64,000 nucleotides of DNA from Candidatus Methanoperedens sp. (GCA_028715885.1 JAQUQX010000001.1:96857-160856); one strand, 5' to 3'. Positions 16,367 through 24,856 are shown, counted from the first letter of the stretch. Program-made: numbers and translations. Notes: generated from the sequence alone by a model not told the origin.

Positions 16367-17130
16367 CCATGAGAAAATTTTTTAGCGACCTGATTGCGAT
16401 TGGATTTATTGTGCTCATGGCTTTAACTTTCCTTTCAGGTATATCCGTGCTTCTTGGCTATGAAAAACCTGAAAATATCGAAGGCTTGGGGCATCACGAC
16501 CTCACAGAATATGCCTATAGCAACTGGGGAGCGACACTTCTTAGCGTTGGGATTTTTTCTTTCTTCGTGCTCAGCTTCCTTACCCCGCTGAAGAAGCAGA
16601 ACTGGCGGACACTGGGAATATACGAGGCGTTCATAATAGCGCTGTTCTCGGAGATGTACGGCTTCCCGCTTACGATATATGTTCTCTCTTCGCTTTTCGG
16701 ACTGAATCTCTCTTTAGGGCATGCAGAGGGACACCTGCTCGGGGTGCTGCTTTCAAAAGCAGGTGTAATGAGCATGGAAAGTGCATGGGCGCTGGTGATG
16801 GTGACAAGCAGTGCCGTTATATTCTTTGGTCTATTCCTGATGTCAAAAGGCTGGAGCATGATACATTCGTCTCACGGAGAACTTGTGACTGATGGCGTTT
16901 ACAGATATGTAAGGCATCCCCAGTATCTCGGTCTTATTATACTGACAGTGGGTTTGCTCATCCAGTGGCCTACGATAATTACCCTTGCGATGTGGCCCGT
17001 TCTTATTCTGATGTATTACAGGCTCGCTAAAAAAGAAGAAAGGGAAGCGACAGATGCATTCGGCGAGAGATACGAAGAGTATAGACGGCAGACTCCGATG
17101 TTTTTCCCGTCAATTAGACCTCTCTTTTAA
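16363..17130 (+). CDS. Isoprenylcysteine/phospholipid methyltransferase-like membrane protein
   Basis: A 255-residue protein with about six membrane spans. The C-terminal half contains LVTDGVYRYVRHPQYLGLIILTVGLLIQWPT and EREATDAFGERYEEYRRQTP, the SAM-binding signature of the ICMT/PEMT family. These enzymes methylate lipids, prenylcysteines or quinone-related substrates at the membrane. A GHHDLTEY segment near residue 44 adds His residues outside the family core. Last gene of the cluster; its end overlaps the convergent small gene by 17 bp. Confidence 0.85.
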   Translation: MTMRKFFSDLIAIGFIVLMALTFLSGISVLLGYEKPENIEGLGHHDLTEYAYSNWGATLLSVGIFSFFVLSFLTPLKKQNWRTLGIYEAFIIALFSEMYGFPLTIYVLSSLFGLNLSLGHAEGHLLGVLLSKAGVMSMESAWALVMVTSSAVIFFGLFLMSKGWSMIHSSHGELVTDGVYRYVRHPQYLGLIILTVGLLIQWPTIITLAMWPVLILMYYRLAKKEEREATDAFGERYEEYRRQTPMFFPSIRPLF

Positions 17131-17362
17131 ACCTGAATCTCTTCAGTTTTCCTCCCGCAAACTGTCCAGCGATGTCGGAGAGCATAAGAAGCGGTATAAC
17201 CTTCCAGCCGAAACCTGAGAGTATTCTCAATAGGAATATGAAAGGCACAGGGATATGCACAGCCATCATCCACTGCTTTGAGAATCTGGCGGATTTGCTC
17301 CTCAGATAGCCGAAGGGCAAATTTATCAGGAAAACAATAAGCATTAATTCAGTCACAGACAT
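17114..17362 (-). CDS. Small hydrophobic membrane protein
   Basis: An 82-residue protein with two membrane segments (about 5-18 and 31-65 with an internal break) and a basic end (KLKRFRFKREV). Contains NLPFGYLRSKSARFSKQWMMAVHIPVPFIFLLRI. The pattern looks like that of small conserved archaeal and bacterial membrane proteins, but no function is known to me. Convergent to the methyltransferase-like gene with 17 bp of overlap. Confidence 0.7.
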   Translation of the reverse strand: MSVTELMLIVFLINLPFGYLRSKSARFSKQWMMAVHIPVPFIFLLRILSGFGWKVIPLLMLSDIAGQFAGGKLKRFRFKREV

Positions 17363-17452
17363 TGTTAAATATCCATTTTTAATCTCTTTATTTAACTCAT
17401 TTGTGCTTTAAAAAAGATAAAAACTCATAAAATTTTATTTGTAAAGCGAAAA

Positions 17453-17461
17453 TCATATAAA
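17453..17461 (+). promoter_or_regulatory. TATA box for the YHS gene at 17485
   Basis: TCATATAAA sits 24-32 bp before the ATG at 17485, which has no ribosome binding site. The spacing fits a leaderless or nearly leaderless transcript. Confidence 0.55.
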
Positions 17462-17484
17462 GAACCACTTACAAATAAAAAATC

Positions 17485-17652
17485 ATGCCAATAGATCCTG
17501 TGTGCTGGATGCACGTTGAGAGAAACTCCGAATACACAGCCGAATACAACGGGCAGAAGTACTACTTTTGCTCGCTCAAGTGCAAAAAAAAAATTGAAAA
17601 AGCCCCTCAAAAGTACCTTGGCGTGAAAAGCCCGATGAAGATGCCGGAATGA
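17485..17652 (+). CDS. YHS-domain small metal-binding protein, 55 residues
   Basis: A 55-codon frame encoding MPIDPVCWMHVERN, then YYFCSLKCKKKIEKAPQKYL. This is the YHS fold with DPVCxM and FCxxxC, as in the proteins at 13331 and 19951, though the usual Gly after the first Cys is Trp here. It stands alone between convergent and divergent neighbours with its own TATA box. A small copper or soft-metal chaperone is the likely role. Confidence 0.85.
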   Translation: MPIDPVCWMHVERNSEYTAEYNGQKYYFCSLKCKKKIEKAPQKYLGVKSPMKMPE

Positions 17653-17703
17653 GAAAATATGAACAGGTGTCGTCAGTCTTTTTGGGCAAAACATTCTGAT
17701 TTT

Positions 17704-19539
17704 TTAGTATATATCCAGCATCTTTTCCCCGCCAATCAGGCACGGTGCGGTTTCATCGTTAACATTGCAGCATTTCCTTAGAACCACGACTGTCGCAAGT
17801 CCACCTGCAAAACTGGCAATGCTTGACCTGCCGCATTTATGGAACGGGCGTTCTTTTGGAGTGAGGAAACGTAACTCGAATTTCTCCTTCAGCATTCGCT
17901 CTGTGAGATATGAGTAGAACTTCCCTGTCATATCTGTTGGTAAACTGTGAAAAACATAGATTACATAACCGTCCTTGTTTATCACGCGCAGGAATTCTGT
18001 CACCGCCTTCTTTGGCTCCTTCAAAGTTTCCAGCGCCCACGTGCAGGTAACTACGTCAAATGAATTATCAGGGTATGGAAGAGCTGTAATATCCTGAATC
18101 TCAAAGCTCACCCCTTTTACTTTAATTTTCTCTCTTGCTATTTTCAGCATCCCTTTTGAGATATCGATGCCAATAACTTCTGAAGGGTTAGAGTTTTTAA
18201 GTATAGCTTTAATTGTTTCTCCTGTCCCGGTGCCGGCATCAAGCACTCTCGCTCCATCTTTTATATTTTTATGTAATAACCCCTCAAAATACTTCCATAC
18301 TCCTTTTCCCATAGTATTTTTCCAGAGGGATACATAAGAATCGTACTGGCATGCTATCGAATCATACGTCTCCCGAACATCCAGGGGTCTGGTTTTAAGA
18401 AGTCCGAGATATGCTAAAATTTCGATGCCTGCTTTGCTTTTCATTTTACTCCATAGTTGTTCATAGCTTACCTCTCCCTTCACGACTCCAAAAATTTGTT
18501 CATAGAATTCCGGGTGATGTTTCAGCAGTTCATATCCGAATTTCGGGAAGGTGTAAAAGACCATGCCGATTTTTCGCGCATACTGAAATTCGGGGTATAT
18601 TTCCTGGGCTATGCGCTCCTGATACATTGCAGTTGTTGTATTCCCCGTCAGTATACCTTGAGCCGCCTCTGCCGCAATCTGCCCGCTGCGTATCGCATAA
18701 TAGATTCCTTCGCCAAGGAAAGGATCAACGAGAGCGGCAGCATCGCCGGTCAGCATAGTTCGAAAGGTCGTGATTTCAGACTCACCATCAAAAAAAGGAA
18801 CGGTATACCCAAACTTACGTTCGCTCTCAATGTCATCCAGCAAATACTGGTCTGATAGAAATTGTGAGTAGTAAGGTTTGGGAGTTTTTATCATTTCCTT
18901 CAACCCACCCACTCCGAGCGAGAGGTGGTCAGCCTTGGGGAAAATCCAGCCGTAACCGTATGGGACTGAGCCAAAATCGAACAGAATTTCATCGCATACC
19001 TTGTTGAATGCTTTCTCTTTGACCTCAACCTCGCCCTCAATAAGTACGGCAATCTTTTTTTTGGGTTTGAGTCCGAGTGACCGTGCGATTATACCGTTAA
19101 CCCCATCAGCGCCAATAAGAAGCTTGGAAGAGTACATATCTTTTTCAGTCATTACAATCACACTGTCCTTTCCCTCTTCCACATGAGTGACTTTCTCCTG
19201 CTCGTGTATTTCGGCTCCGGCAGCTTTTGCCTTCTCCACGAGGAAGCTATCGAAGACGTTCCTCATGACCATATACACTATGGGTTGGTCGGATACTACT
19301 CTTATATCTCCAGTTCCCTTGAATGTAAAGTTCACTTTAGATATGGTTCTCTCAACTACGCTTTTGAAATCCGGTTCAAGTATCTTCTCTATCTTGGCAG
19401 TAAGTCCTCCACCGCAGGGCTTGTATCTTGGATGCTTTTGCTTGTCGAGTGCCAGCACTTTGAAACCCTTTTTGCTCAGCTCATAGGTAGCGGTTGCTCC
19501 AGCCGGGCCCAGACCTGCCACTATGACGTCGTATTTCAT
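17704..19539 (-). CDS. Geranylgeranyl reductase / SAM methyltransferase fusion (copy 1)
   Basis: A 611-residue fusion. Residues 1-375 are an FAD-dependent geranylgeranyl reductase: GLGPAGATATYEL dinucleotide motif, PCGGGLT, YGYGWIFPKADHLSLGVGG, and GDAAALVDPFLGEGIYYAIRSG. Residues about 385-570 are a class I methyltransferase with VLDAGTGTGET and DVVTCTWALETL. The end contains FHKCGRSS and a KCC pair. The reductase saturates prenyl chains of lipids or quinones; a fused methyltransferase suggests ring methylation of a prenylated quinone-like molecule, which is inference. A close copy lies at 29644-31470. The upstream 258 bp carry a repeated GGTTTTGGTTTAAA-like element. Confidence 0.88.
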   Translation of the reverse strand: MKYDVIVAGLGPAGATATYELSKKGFKVLALDKQKHPRYKPCGGGLTAKIEKILEPDFKSVVERTISKVNFTFKGTGDIRVVSDQPIVYMVMRNVFDSFLVEKAKAAGAEIHEQEKVTHVEEGKDSVIVMTEKDMYSSKLLIGADGVNGIIARSLGLKPKKKIAVLIEGEVEVKEKAFNKVCDEILFDFGSVPYGYGWIFPKADHLSLGVGGLKEMIKTPKPYYSQFLSDQYLLDDIESERKFGYTVPFFDGESEITTFRTMLTGDAAALVDPFLGEGIYYAIRSGQIAAEAAQGILTGNTTTAMYQERIAQEIYPEFQYARKIGMVFYTFPKFGYELLKHHPEFYEQIFGVVKGEVSYEQLWSKMKSKAGIEILAYLGLLKTRPLDVRETYDSIACQYDSYVSLWKNTMGKGVWKYFEGLLHKNIKDGARVLDAGTGTGETIKAILKNSNPSEVIGIDISKGMLKIAREKIKVKGVSFEIQDITALPYPDNSFDVVTCTWALETLKEPKKAVTEFLRVINKDGYVIYVFHSLPTDMTGKFYSYLTERMLKEKFELRFLTPKERPFHKCGRSSIASFAGGLATVVVLRKCCNVNDETAPCLIGGEKMLDIY

Positions 19540-19573
19540 TTCTTTCTTAAAAAAATGCTTCTTTCATTAATTA

Positions 19574-19590
19574 GGTTTTGGTTTAAATTT
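19574..19590 (+). repeat. GGTTTTGGTTTAAA-like element, copy 1
   Basis: GGTTTTGGTTTAAATTT in the intergenic region just upstream of the reductase-methyltransferase gene. A direct copy is at 19685 and an inverted copy at 19741. Spacing and placement suggest a protein-binding site. Confidence 0.45.
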
Positions 19591-19684
19591 GACAACCAAC
19601 TTGTAGCGTTTATCGAAGGGTATGAATCGGATATAACAAAGGGTTTTTATTCACCACCACGCAAACTCCCGTATTTGTTAAAGC

Positions 19685-19702
19685 GGTTTTTGGTTTAAAC
19701 TT
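19685..19702 (+). repeat. GGTTTTGGTTTAAA-like element, copy 2
   Basis: GGTTTTTGGTTTAAACTT, a direct near-copy of the element at 19574, with one extra T and ending in a TTTAAA core. Confidence 0.45.
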
Positions 19703-19740
19703 GAAAATAATTGTAAAAAAAACATCACTAAGACTTTACA

Positions 19741-19757
19741 AACTTAAACCAAAAGCC
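19741..19757 (-). repeat. GGTTTTGGTTTAAA-like element, inverted copy
   Basis: AACTTAAACCAAAAGCC reads GGCTTTTGGTTTAAGTT on the minus strand, matching the two direct copies upstream. It lies 42 bp before the small Cys-peptide gene. Confidence 0.45.
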
Positions 19758-19798
19758 AATTAAGGAATTAAGCTAATTCATTTAAAGGAGGTGAATTT

Positions 19799-19864
19799 GT
19801 GAAGATTAGAAAAGTTAAGAAAACCGCAAGAGGAACATGCAAATGCCATTCTTCGTGCGCTTAG
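19799..19864 (+). CDS. 21-residue Cys-rich peptide with perfect Shine-Dalgarno
   Basis: A GTG frame of 21 codons. AGGAGGTG at 19786-19793, 5 bp before the GTG, is a near-perfect match to the 16S anti-SD and one of the strongest in the window, which argues that this tiny frame is translated. The peptide begins MKIRKVKKTARG and ends TCKCHSSCA, i.e. a basic leader and a C-x-C-x3-C tail with one His. It sits between a quinone/lipid enzyme and a YHS metal protein. It could be a metal-binding peptide or precursor of a modified peptide. No modification enzyme is adjacent. Confidence 0.5.
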   Translation: MKIRKVKKTARGTCKCHSSCA

Positions 19865-19908
19865 ATGGTGTATGACAAGATGACCTTATTAATTTTTTAA
19901 ACAATAAT

Positions 19909-19917
19909 CTTATAAAG
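19909..19917 (+). promoter_or_regulatory. TATA box for the YHS/ABC exporter unit
   Basis: CTTATAAAG lies 34 bp upstream of the ATG at 19951, giving a start near 19940 and a very short leader that still includes GGTGG. Confidence 0.5.
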
Positions 19918-19950
19918 AATTCATACGTATCAAATTATGGTGGTATTATC

Positions 19951-20118
19951 ATGGCTATAGACCCAGTATGTAAAATGGATGTCGAAGAAGGAGGCGCGCA
20001 GCACAGGCTGGAATATCAGGGAAAAACCTACTATTTCTGCAGCGCAGCCTGCAGGAATGCCTTTGAGAAGAGCCCGGGGAAATACTTGAAGGAGAAGCCG
20101 TGGTGGAAGTTCTGGTAA
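19951..20118 (+). CDS. YHS-domain small metal-binding protein, 55 residues
   Basis: A 55-codon frame reading MAIDPVCKMDVEEGG, then YYFCSAACRNAFEKSPGKYL and a KPWWKFW end. DPVCxM and FCxxxC mark the YHS family; the Trp-rich end matches the protein at 13331. It is 7 bp upstream of an exported protein gene and heads the unit that includes the ABC exporter. Copper or soft-metal binding is inferred from the family. Confidence 0.87.
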   Translation: MAIDPVCKMDVEEGGAQHRLEYQGKTYYFCSAACRNAFEKSPGKYLKEKPWWKFW

Positions 20119-20125
20119 TTTTGAC

Positions 20126-20962
20126 ATGATTAAACACATCGTTCTTATCTTAATCTTACTGACCGCATCCTCCACTTACGCTTCGGATAACGAGACCATA
20201 TTCAACGAAAGCGAGGTGGGGTTTTCAAAACTCTACGTGGATGGGTTCGGCGTGAATTCCAACGGTTTTACGCTTATCCTGAGGACATACGAAAGGCTTC
20301 AAGGCACCCGTTTTAAACCGTTTCTTGTCGATGTCGAATACTCGCTGACAACGCAGGGGAATGTCATCTATTCTAAAAGAGTCGAGCAGATTACGTTGCC
20401 CGATGAAAACGAGGGCATAAGCAAGCTAACACATTTTCCGCGCGTTGCTCTTGAAGAAGGAAAAAATTACACAGGCACGGCGAGGGTTTACCTTTACAGG
20501 CAGGGCGTTCCTGAATACTACCTGACCGCAAGTTCGAGTTTCACTGCCAGGAACGATGCAGAGATAACAGAGGTCTTCGGGGACGGCATAGGCGCCAGTG
20601 CTACCATTAAAAGCAAATCCATGGTGCCCCTCAATGCAAGAATTATTTTCACACTTAAACAGGGTGAGAAGATTATAGAGACTAAGGAAGCTGCAGCGCC
20701 TGTTATTATGTCAAACGAAAAGGAAAAAACCGTTAACGTTCTCTGGACCAACAGTCTAAATGAAGGGACGTACATGGTTTCAGCAATTTTAGAGGGAAAA
20801 AATGTTATTGACAGGCATGATAAGACCTTCACAGTTGAGAAAAGAACGCTCGTCCCGGCAAATGCAACCCGGCAGGCAGCTAAAACCGCTCCGGGTTTAA
20901 CTTCTTTTTTAGCAGTTTTGGCAATTCTTATTCCGGTGTTAAGGAGAAAAAATGCCCCATGA
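20126..20962 (+). CDS. Exported protein with PGF-CTERM-like anchor
   Basis: A 278-residue protein with a signal peptide (about 1-19), a beta-rich extracellular region and a C-terminal tripartite sorting signal: APGL, a hydrophobic segment (TSFLAVLAILIPVL) and basic RRK. This resembles PGF-CTERM signals removed by archaeosortase, and an archaeosortase gene lies at 25451. It overlaps the first ABC permease gene by 11 bp, so it may be a substrate-binding or surface partner of that exporter. Confidence 0.78.
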   Translation: MIKHIVLILILLTASSTYASDNETIFNESEVGFSKLYVDGFGVNSNGFTLILRTYERLQGTRFKPFLVDVEYSLTTQGNVIYSKRVEQITLPDENEGISKLTHFPRVALEEGKNYTGTARVYLYRQGVPEYYLTASSSFTARNDAEITEVFGDGIGASATIKSKSMVPLNARIIFTLKQGEKIIETKEAAAPVIMSNEKEKTVNVLWTNSLNEGTYMVSAILEGKNVIDRHDKTFTVEKRTLVPANATRQAAKTAPGLTSFLAVLAILIPVLRRKNAP

Positions 20963-22124
20963 AGTTCACTCAGTGCTTTTTTATTCAAAAAAGGATATAT
21001 TCAAAAACAGGAAGATTTTCATATTCATAACCTTAGCTATAATTTTTGCAACCGCCAACATCATTTTTGTTAACGGGCTCATGGATGGGATGGTATCCTA
21101 TGATGTTGATAACACAGTTGAGTCTTCCATAGGTCACCTGAATATTTACCCGAAGGAGGATGAAAGGTTCATTGACGGTCTCGGGATAAAGGAGCAGAGG
21201 CTGAAGGAGATGAAAGAAGTGGATGCATATTCTCCGAGGCTTTCAGTGAGCGGGGTCCTGTCCAATAAAGAATTATCCTTTCCTGTGGTGATTCTGGGTT
21301 TAGACCCCGATAAAGAAGGCAGGGTGACAAGGCTTCTTGAGAAGCTGGATAGCGGTACCGCCATAAATTCCAACGATAATGCAATACTTGTTTCTTCCAG
21401 GCTTGCCGAGGACCTGAAATTAAGCGCAGGAGATGAAGCAACCCTCGCCTTCGAGACAGGAAATACAAGGGAGTATAAAGTAAAAGGAATAGTCCGAACA
21501 GGAAACCTGGATTTCGACAGTACCACCATTATCATGCCCCTGAATGAGGCAAACAGGCAGCTTGGCATTGATAATAAAGCTTCAGTTATTCTAATCAAGC
21601 TTCAGGATAAGGAAGCTGCGGATGCGTACAAGCCCTTGCTGATGCAGGAACTGGAGGTAAGCAACGTAAAAACGTGGAAGGAGGAGATTGAGTTTCTGCT
21701 TCGATTTTCAGAAGCATGGAGAAGTTTTGCCAGGGTAATATCCGCAGTGGGTTTAATTGCGGCGGCGGTTTCGGTCGGGATTATAATCTATATAAACGTA
21801 ATCCATAAAACCAGGCAGATCGGAATAATGAAAGCCCTGGGAGCAAAAGACTCCTTTGTTTTTAAAATATTCATAATGGAGGCTGCGCTTTTTGGTGTTA
21901 TAGGCGTTAGCATAGGGGATGTTCTCGGATACCTTGCTATAAAATACACGGAAGCATATCCTTTTTATGATGCCGTCATGCAGGCATGGATAAGCGCGAG
22001 GTTCGATTATTATCTTCTTTATAACGCAACCCTTGTTTCTTTTGCCGTAACCATACTTTCAGGAGTTTACCCTGCAATAAAAGCAAGCAGGGTGGACATT
22101 ATCAAGGCAATATGGGGAGAGTAA
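20952..22124 (+). CDS. MacB/FtsX-type ABC transporter permease (1)
   Basis: A 390-residue permease with the MacB layout: one N-terminal span (about 23-43), a large extracytoplasmic domain, then three spans with the FtsX signature IGIMKALGAKDSFVFKIFIMEAALFGVIG. It closely resembles the next gene along its length. The two form a heterodimeric permease with the ATPase at 23283. MacB/LolCDE-type systems move lipoproteins, peptides or act as mechanotransmission devices; the substrate here is unknown. Confidence 0.9.
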   Translation: MPHEVHSVLFYSKKDIFKNRKIFIFITLAIIFATANIIFVNGLMDGMVSYDVDNTVESSIGHLNIYPKEDERFIDGLGIKEQRLKEMKEVDAYSPRLSVSGVLSNKELSFPVVILGLDPDKEGRVTRLLEKLDSGTAINSNDNAILVSSRLAEDLKLSAGDEATLAFETGNTREYKVKGIVRTGNLDFDSTTIIMPLNEANRQLGIDNKASVILIKLQDKEAADAYKPLLMQELEVSNVKTWKEEIEFLLRFSEAWRSFARVISAVGLIAAAVSVGIIIYINVIHKTRQIGIMKALGAKDSFVFKIFIMEAALFGVIGVSIGDVLGYLAIKYTEAYPFYDAVMQAWISARFDYYLLYNATLVSFAVTILSGVYPAIKASRVDIIKAIWGE

Positions 22125-23282
22125 ATGTCTGTGGTAGTCTTTTATGCGATGAAGGATGTCAAGAAAAACAGGAAGGCATTTATTTTTATTACAATAGCTA
22201 TTGCTCTCTCGACAGCGAATATCATCATCTTAAACGGCATGGTGTACGGGATGACCGACGATTTAGTTGAGAGAACAATAGAAACTTCGGTAGCTCACAT
22301 CATCATATACCCAAATGAGAAGGACAAGTACATAGAAGGGCTGGGCATAAAGGAGCAGAAACTTGAGGGTATGGAAGGAGTAATAGCTTATTCTCCAAGA
22401 CTCTCTTCAGGCGGTGCTTTATCTTACAGGGAAAAATCCAAAACTATAAAATTATTGGCTTTAGAACCCACAAAAGAAAACAGGGTCACAACACTTTTGG
22501 GCAAAATCGATTCCGGCGAAACCCTTGAAGCCAACGACAGGAGCGGTATTCTGATTTCGTATCGCATAGCTGAGGATTTGAAGGCAAAAATCGGGGAAGA
22601 TGCTACTCTTGTATTTGAAAACGGCAATGCTAAAGTTTACAGGATAAAAGGCATACTGCGAACAGGCACTGCAATGGATATGAATACGGTTGTGATAACT
22701 TTTGATGAAGCGGCGGAGCAGCTTGCTCTGAACAATAAAGCCTCGACCATTCTTGTCAGGCTTTCAGACATATCCCTTTCAGGGCATTATAAAAATAAAA
22801 TAATTCAGGAACTTGGGGTGCAGAAAGTGAAGGAATGGAAACAGGAGGTCGAATCAATCCTGAGCACAGCCGAGACATTCGGGAGGATAAGCTCTGTTAT
22901 AAATGCCGTTGGTCTTTTTGCATCAGCAGTAAGTGTGGGCGTGATACTGTACATAAACATCCTGCATAAGAGAAGGCAGATAGGAGTAATGAAAGCCATT
23001 GGAATGAGGGATTCCCAGATACTGTCTGTGTATATTTTCGAGGCTGTGCTTATTGGAATAATAGGCATTATCATTGGAAATGCGCTTGGGTATGCAGGCA
23101 CTAAATATCTGGAAGCCCATCCGTTTACCGACCCGATTACAGGCGACATGGCGCCGAGATTTTACACATATCTGCTTTACGATGCGTCACTGGTTACAAT
23201 GCTGACCGTGCTCTTTGCTTCCTTGTATCCTGCGCTTATAGCAGGCAGGATGAACATAATAAAAGCAATCTGGGGGACTTAG
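22125..23282 (+). CDS. MacB/FtsX-type ABC transporter permease (2)
   Basis: A 385-residue paralog of the preceding permease, starting at the base after its stop. Same layout: N-terminal span (about 20-40), extracytoplasmic domain sharing HxxIYPxExxxxIxGLGIKEQ, and three C-terminal spans with IGVMKAIGMRDSQ. The ATPase gene follows with no gap. Tandem divergence suggests an obligate heterodimer. Confidence 0.9.
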   Translation: MSVVVFYAMKDVKKNRKAFIFITIAIALSTANIIILNGMVYGMTDDLVERTIETSVAHIIIYPNEKDKYIEGLGIKEQKLEGMEGVIAYSPRLSSGGALSYREKSKTIKLLALEPTKENRVTTLLGKIDSGETLEANDRSGILISYRIAEDLKAKIGEDATLVFENGNAKVYRIKGILRTGTAMDMNTVVITFDEAAEQLALNNKASTILVRLSDISLSGHYKNKIIQELGVQKVKEWKQEVESILSTAETFGRISSVINAVGLFASAVSVGVILYINILHKRRQIGVMKAIGMRDSQILSVYIFEAVLIGIIGIIIGNALGYAGTKYLEAHPFTDPITGDMAPRFYTYLLYDASLVTMLTVLFASLYPALIAGRMNIIKAIWGT

Positions 23283-23951
23283 ATGAAGATAATAGAAACA
23301 AAGGAACTGAAGAAAATATACCGCTTGGGAAAGATAGAGGTGAATGCGCTCAACGGCGTTGATGTTTCAGTAGAAAGCGGCGAATTCGTTGCTATCATGG
23401 GACCCTCTGGCTCCGGCAAGTCGACTTTTCTCAATATGGTAGGTATGCTCGATACCCCGACTTCGGGAGAAATACATATAAATGGTTATGATGTGACAAA
23501 AATTAGCAGCAGCATGAGGGCGGAGTACAGGCTGAAGCACATAGGCTTTGTGTTCCAGTTTTTTAATTTATTCATGGAGCTGACTGCCCTCGAAAACGTG
23601 ATGTTTCCCATGATGCTATCGAATCATCCTTTTTACGAAGAGAGGGCAGAAGAACTGCTTGATATGGTCGGGCTGAAAGCGAGGATAAACCACCTGCCCT
23701 CCGAGCTTTCAGGAGGGGAACAGCAGCGTGTGACCATCGCGAGGGCGCTGGCAAATAAGCCAAAGCTATTGCTTACAGACGAACCAACGGCAAACCTTGA
23801 TACTAAAACCACAAAAGAGATAATGGAACTGTTTTTAAGGCTCAATAAAGAGCAGCGTCAGACCATAATCATGGTTACGCATAACCCTGAACTCGGCGCT
23901 ATGGCGGACAGGATAATTCATTTCAGGGATGGTGTGGTGGTGGAGGAATAA
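23283..23951 (+). CDS. MacB/LolD-type ABC transporter ATPase
   Basis: A 222-residue ATPase. Walker A GPSGSGKS (about 40-47), Q-loop VFQFFNLF, signature LSGGEQQR, Walker B LLLTDEPT and the switch His in VTHNPE are all intact. The length and motifs match the LolD/MacB/FtsE group. It energises the two permeases encoded immediately upstream. All three genes follow the PGF-CTERM-like protein gene as one transcription unit. Confidence 0.94.
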   Translation: MKIIETKELKKIYRLGKIEVNALNGVDVSVESGEFVAIMGPSGSGKSTFLNMVGMLDTPTSGEIHINGYDVTKISSSMRAEYRLKHIGFVFQFFNLFMELTALENVMFPMMLSNHPFYEERAEELLDMVGLKARINHLPSELSGGEQQRVTIARALANKPKLLLTDEPTANLDTKTTKEIMELFLRLNKEQRQTIIMVTHNPELGAMADRIIHFRDGVVVEE

Positions 23952-23956
23952 AGAGC

Positions 23957-24019
23957 ATGGAAATATGCATGTATTGCGGAATGGAAATTGAAGGAAAAGG
24001 AATTGGCAGAGAAGATTAA
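23957..24019 (+). pseudogene. Truncated N-terminus of a TRASH-linked SDH-family gene
   Basis: A 20-codon frame reading CMYCGMEIEGKGIGRED after two residues. This matches the first 20 residues of the protein at 31678-32532 (CIYCGMEIEGKGIAKE) nearly exactly and then stops. It lies 5 bp after the ABC ATPase. It looks like the remaining tip of a deleted paralog rather than a functional gene. Confidence 0.6.
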
Positions 24020-24025
24020 AGGGAA

Positions 24026-24688
24026 CTAACGCTTCCTTATCTCCTCTTCGCTTTTTATAAAGCCTATATACATCACGGCAATTCCCAATAACTCAAGTAT
24101 GTAAAGTGCCCACTCTATGCCAAATCTGGACAAACTGCCACCCGATGCCACCAGAAGCGCTCCGGTTGCGATTAATAAATTGTAGTTTCTTCTCGTTAAA
24201 TACCATGAATAAAGCGCGCCTCCGATCAGTGCGATGGAGCCGGGGATTGTAAGAAAAAGAGATATTATTCTAACATCAGCAGGCATGGCGCTTCCCCCAA
24301 CCGTTCTCTCCTGCAACTTTTGAGTATCGATATCGGCATCCAGGGTTGCGATGATTAAAGCAGCTATAATCGCCGTAAAATAGAGAGTTAAATATCTCCC
24401 AGCACGTTGGTTGAAAAGATAGATTGTTCCGAGACCTAAAATTGCAACCAGGGTGGCAATTGATATGTAGTAAGCGCGGTACATGGGCATATTCCATCCA
24501 ATGATTTCAGAAATAGATTCAAACAGAGCGGTAGTAGAAAAAACAAGAAGTCCAGTTCCCCAGATAAACTGATGTATTTTTTTCCTTCTTGAATACTGAC
24601 GAAAGACGGAGGCGGTGAAAAACAGGCTTACTATAGCGGTTACCCATGGGGTAAAAGATCGTATCACAGCGTCTAAATTAAGTATCAT
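24026..24688 (-). CDS. Seven-span-like membrane protein of unknown function
   Basis: A 220-residue hydrophobic protein with about seven predicted membrane spans and short loops, one of them containing ADIDTQKLQERTVGG. No motif allows a family call with confidence; the topology recalls sensory 7TM domains without an output module. It is transcribed alone, convergent to the ABC operon and divergent from the metal-protein operon at 24895. Confidence 0.75.
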   Translation of the reverse strand: MILNLDAVIRSFTPWVTAIVSLFFTASVFRQYSRRKKIHQFIWGTGLLVFSTTALFESISEIIGWNMPMYRAYYISIATLVAILGLGTIYLFNQRAGRYLTLYFTAIIAALIIATLDADIDTQKLQERTVGGSAMPADVRIISLFLTIPGSIALIGGALYSWYLTRRNYNLLIATGALLVASGGSLSRFGIEWALYILELLGIAVMYIGFIKSEEEIRKR

Positions 24689-24856
24689 TTCTACATAGCT
24701 TCTACGTTGTAATGGTATAATACGTTGAGGTTAAAACGTGGATTATAATCAATGCTCATTTGACAGGGAACTCAGAATTTCTCTGGCATGAATTGAGAGT
24801 TTAAAAAATATCAGGCAAAAATTTCCAAATTTAAAGCAAAACCTACTTAACGTATC

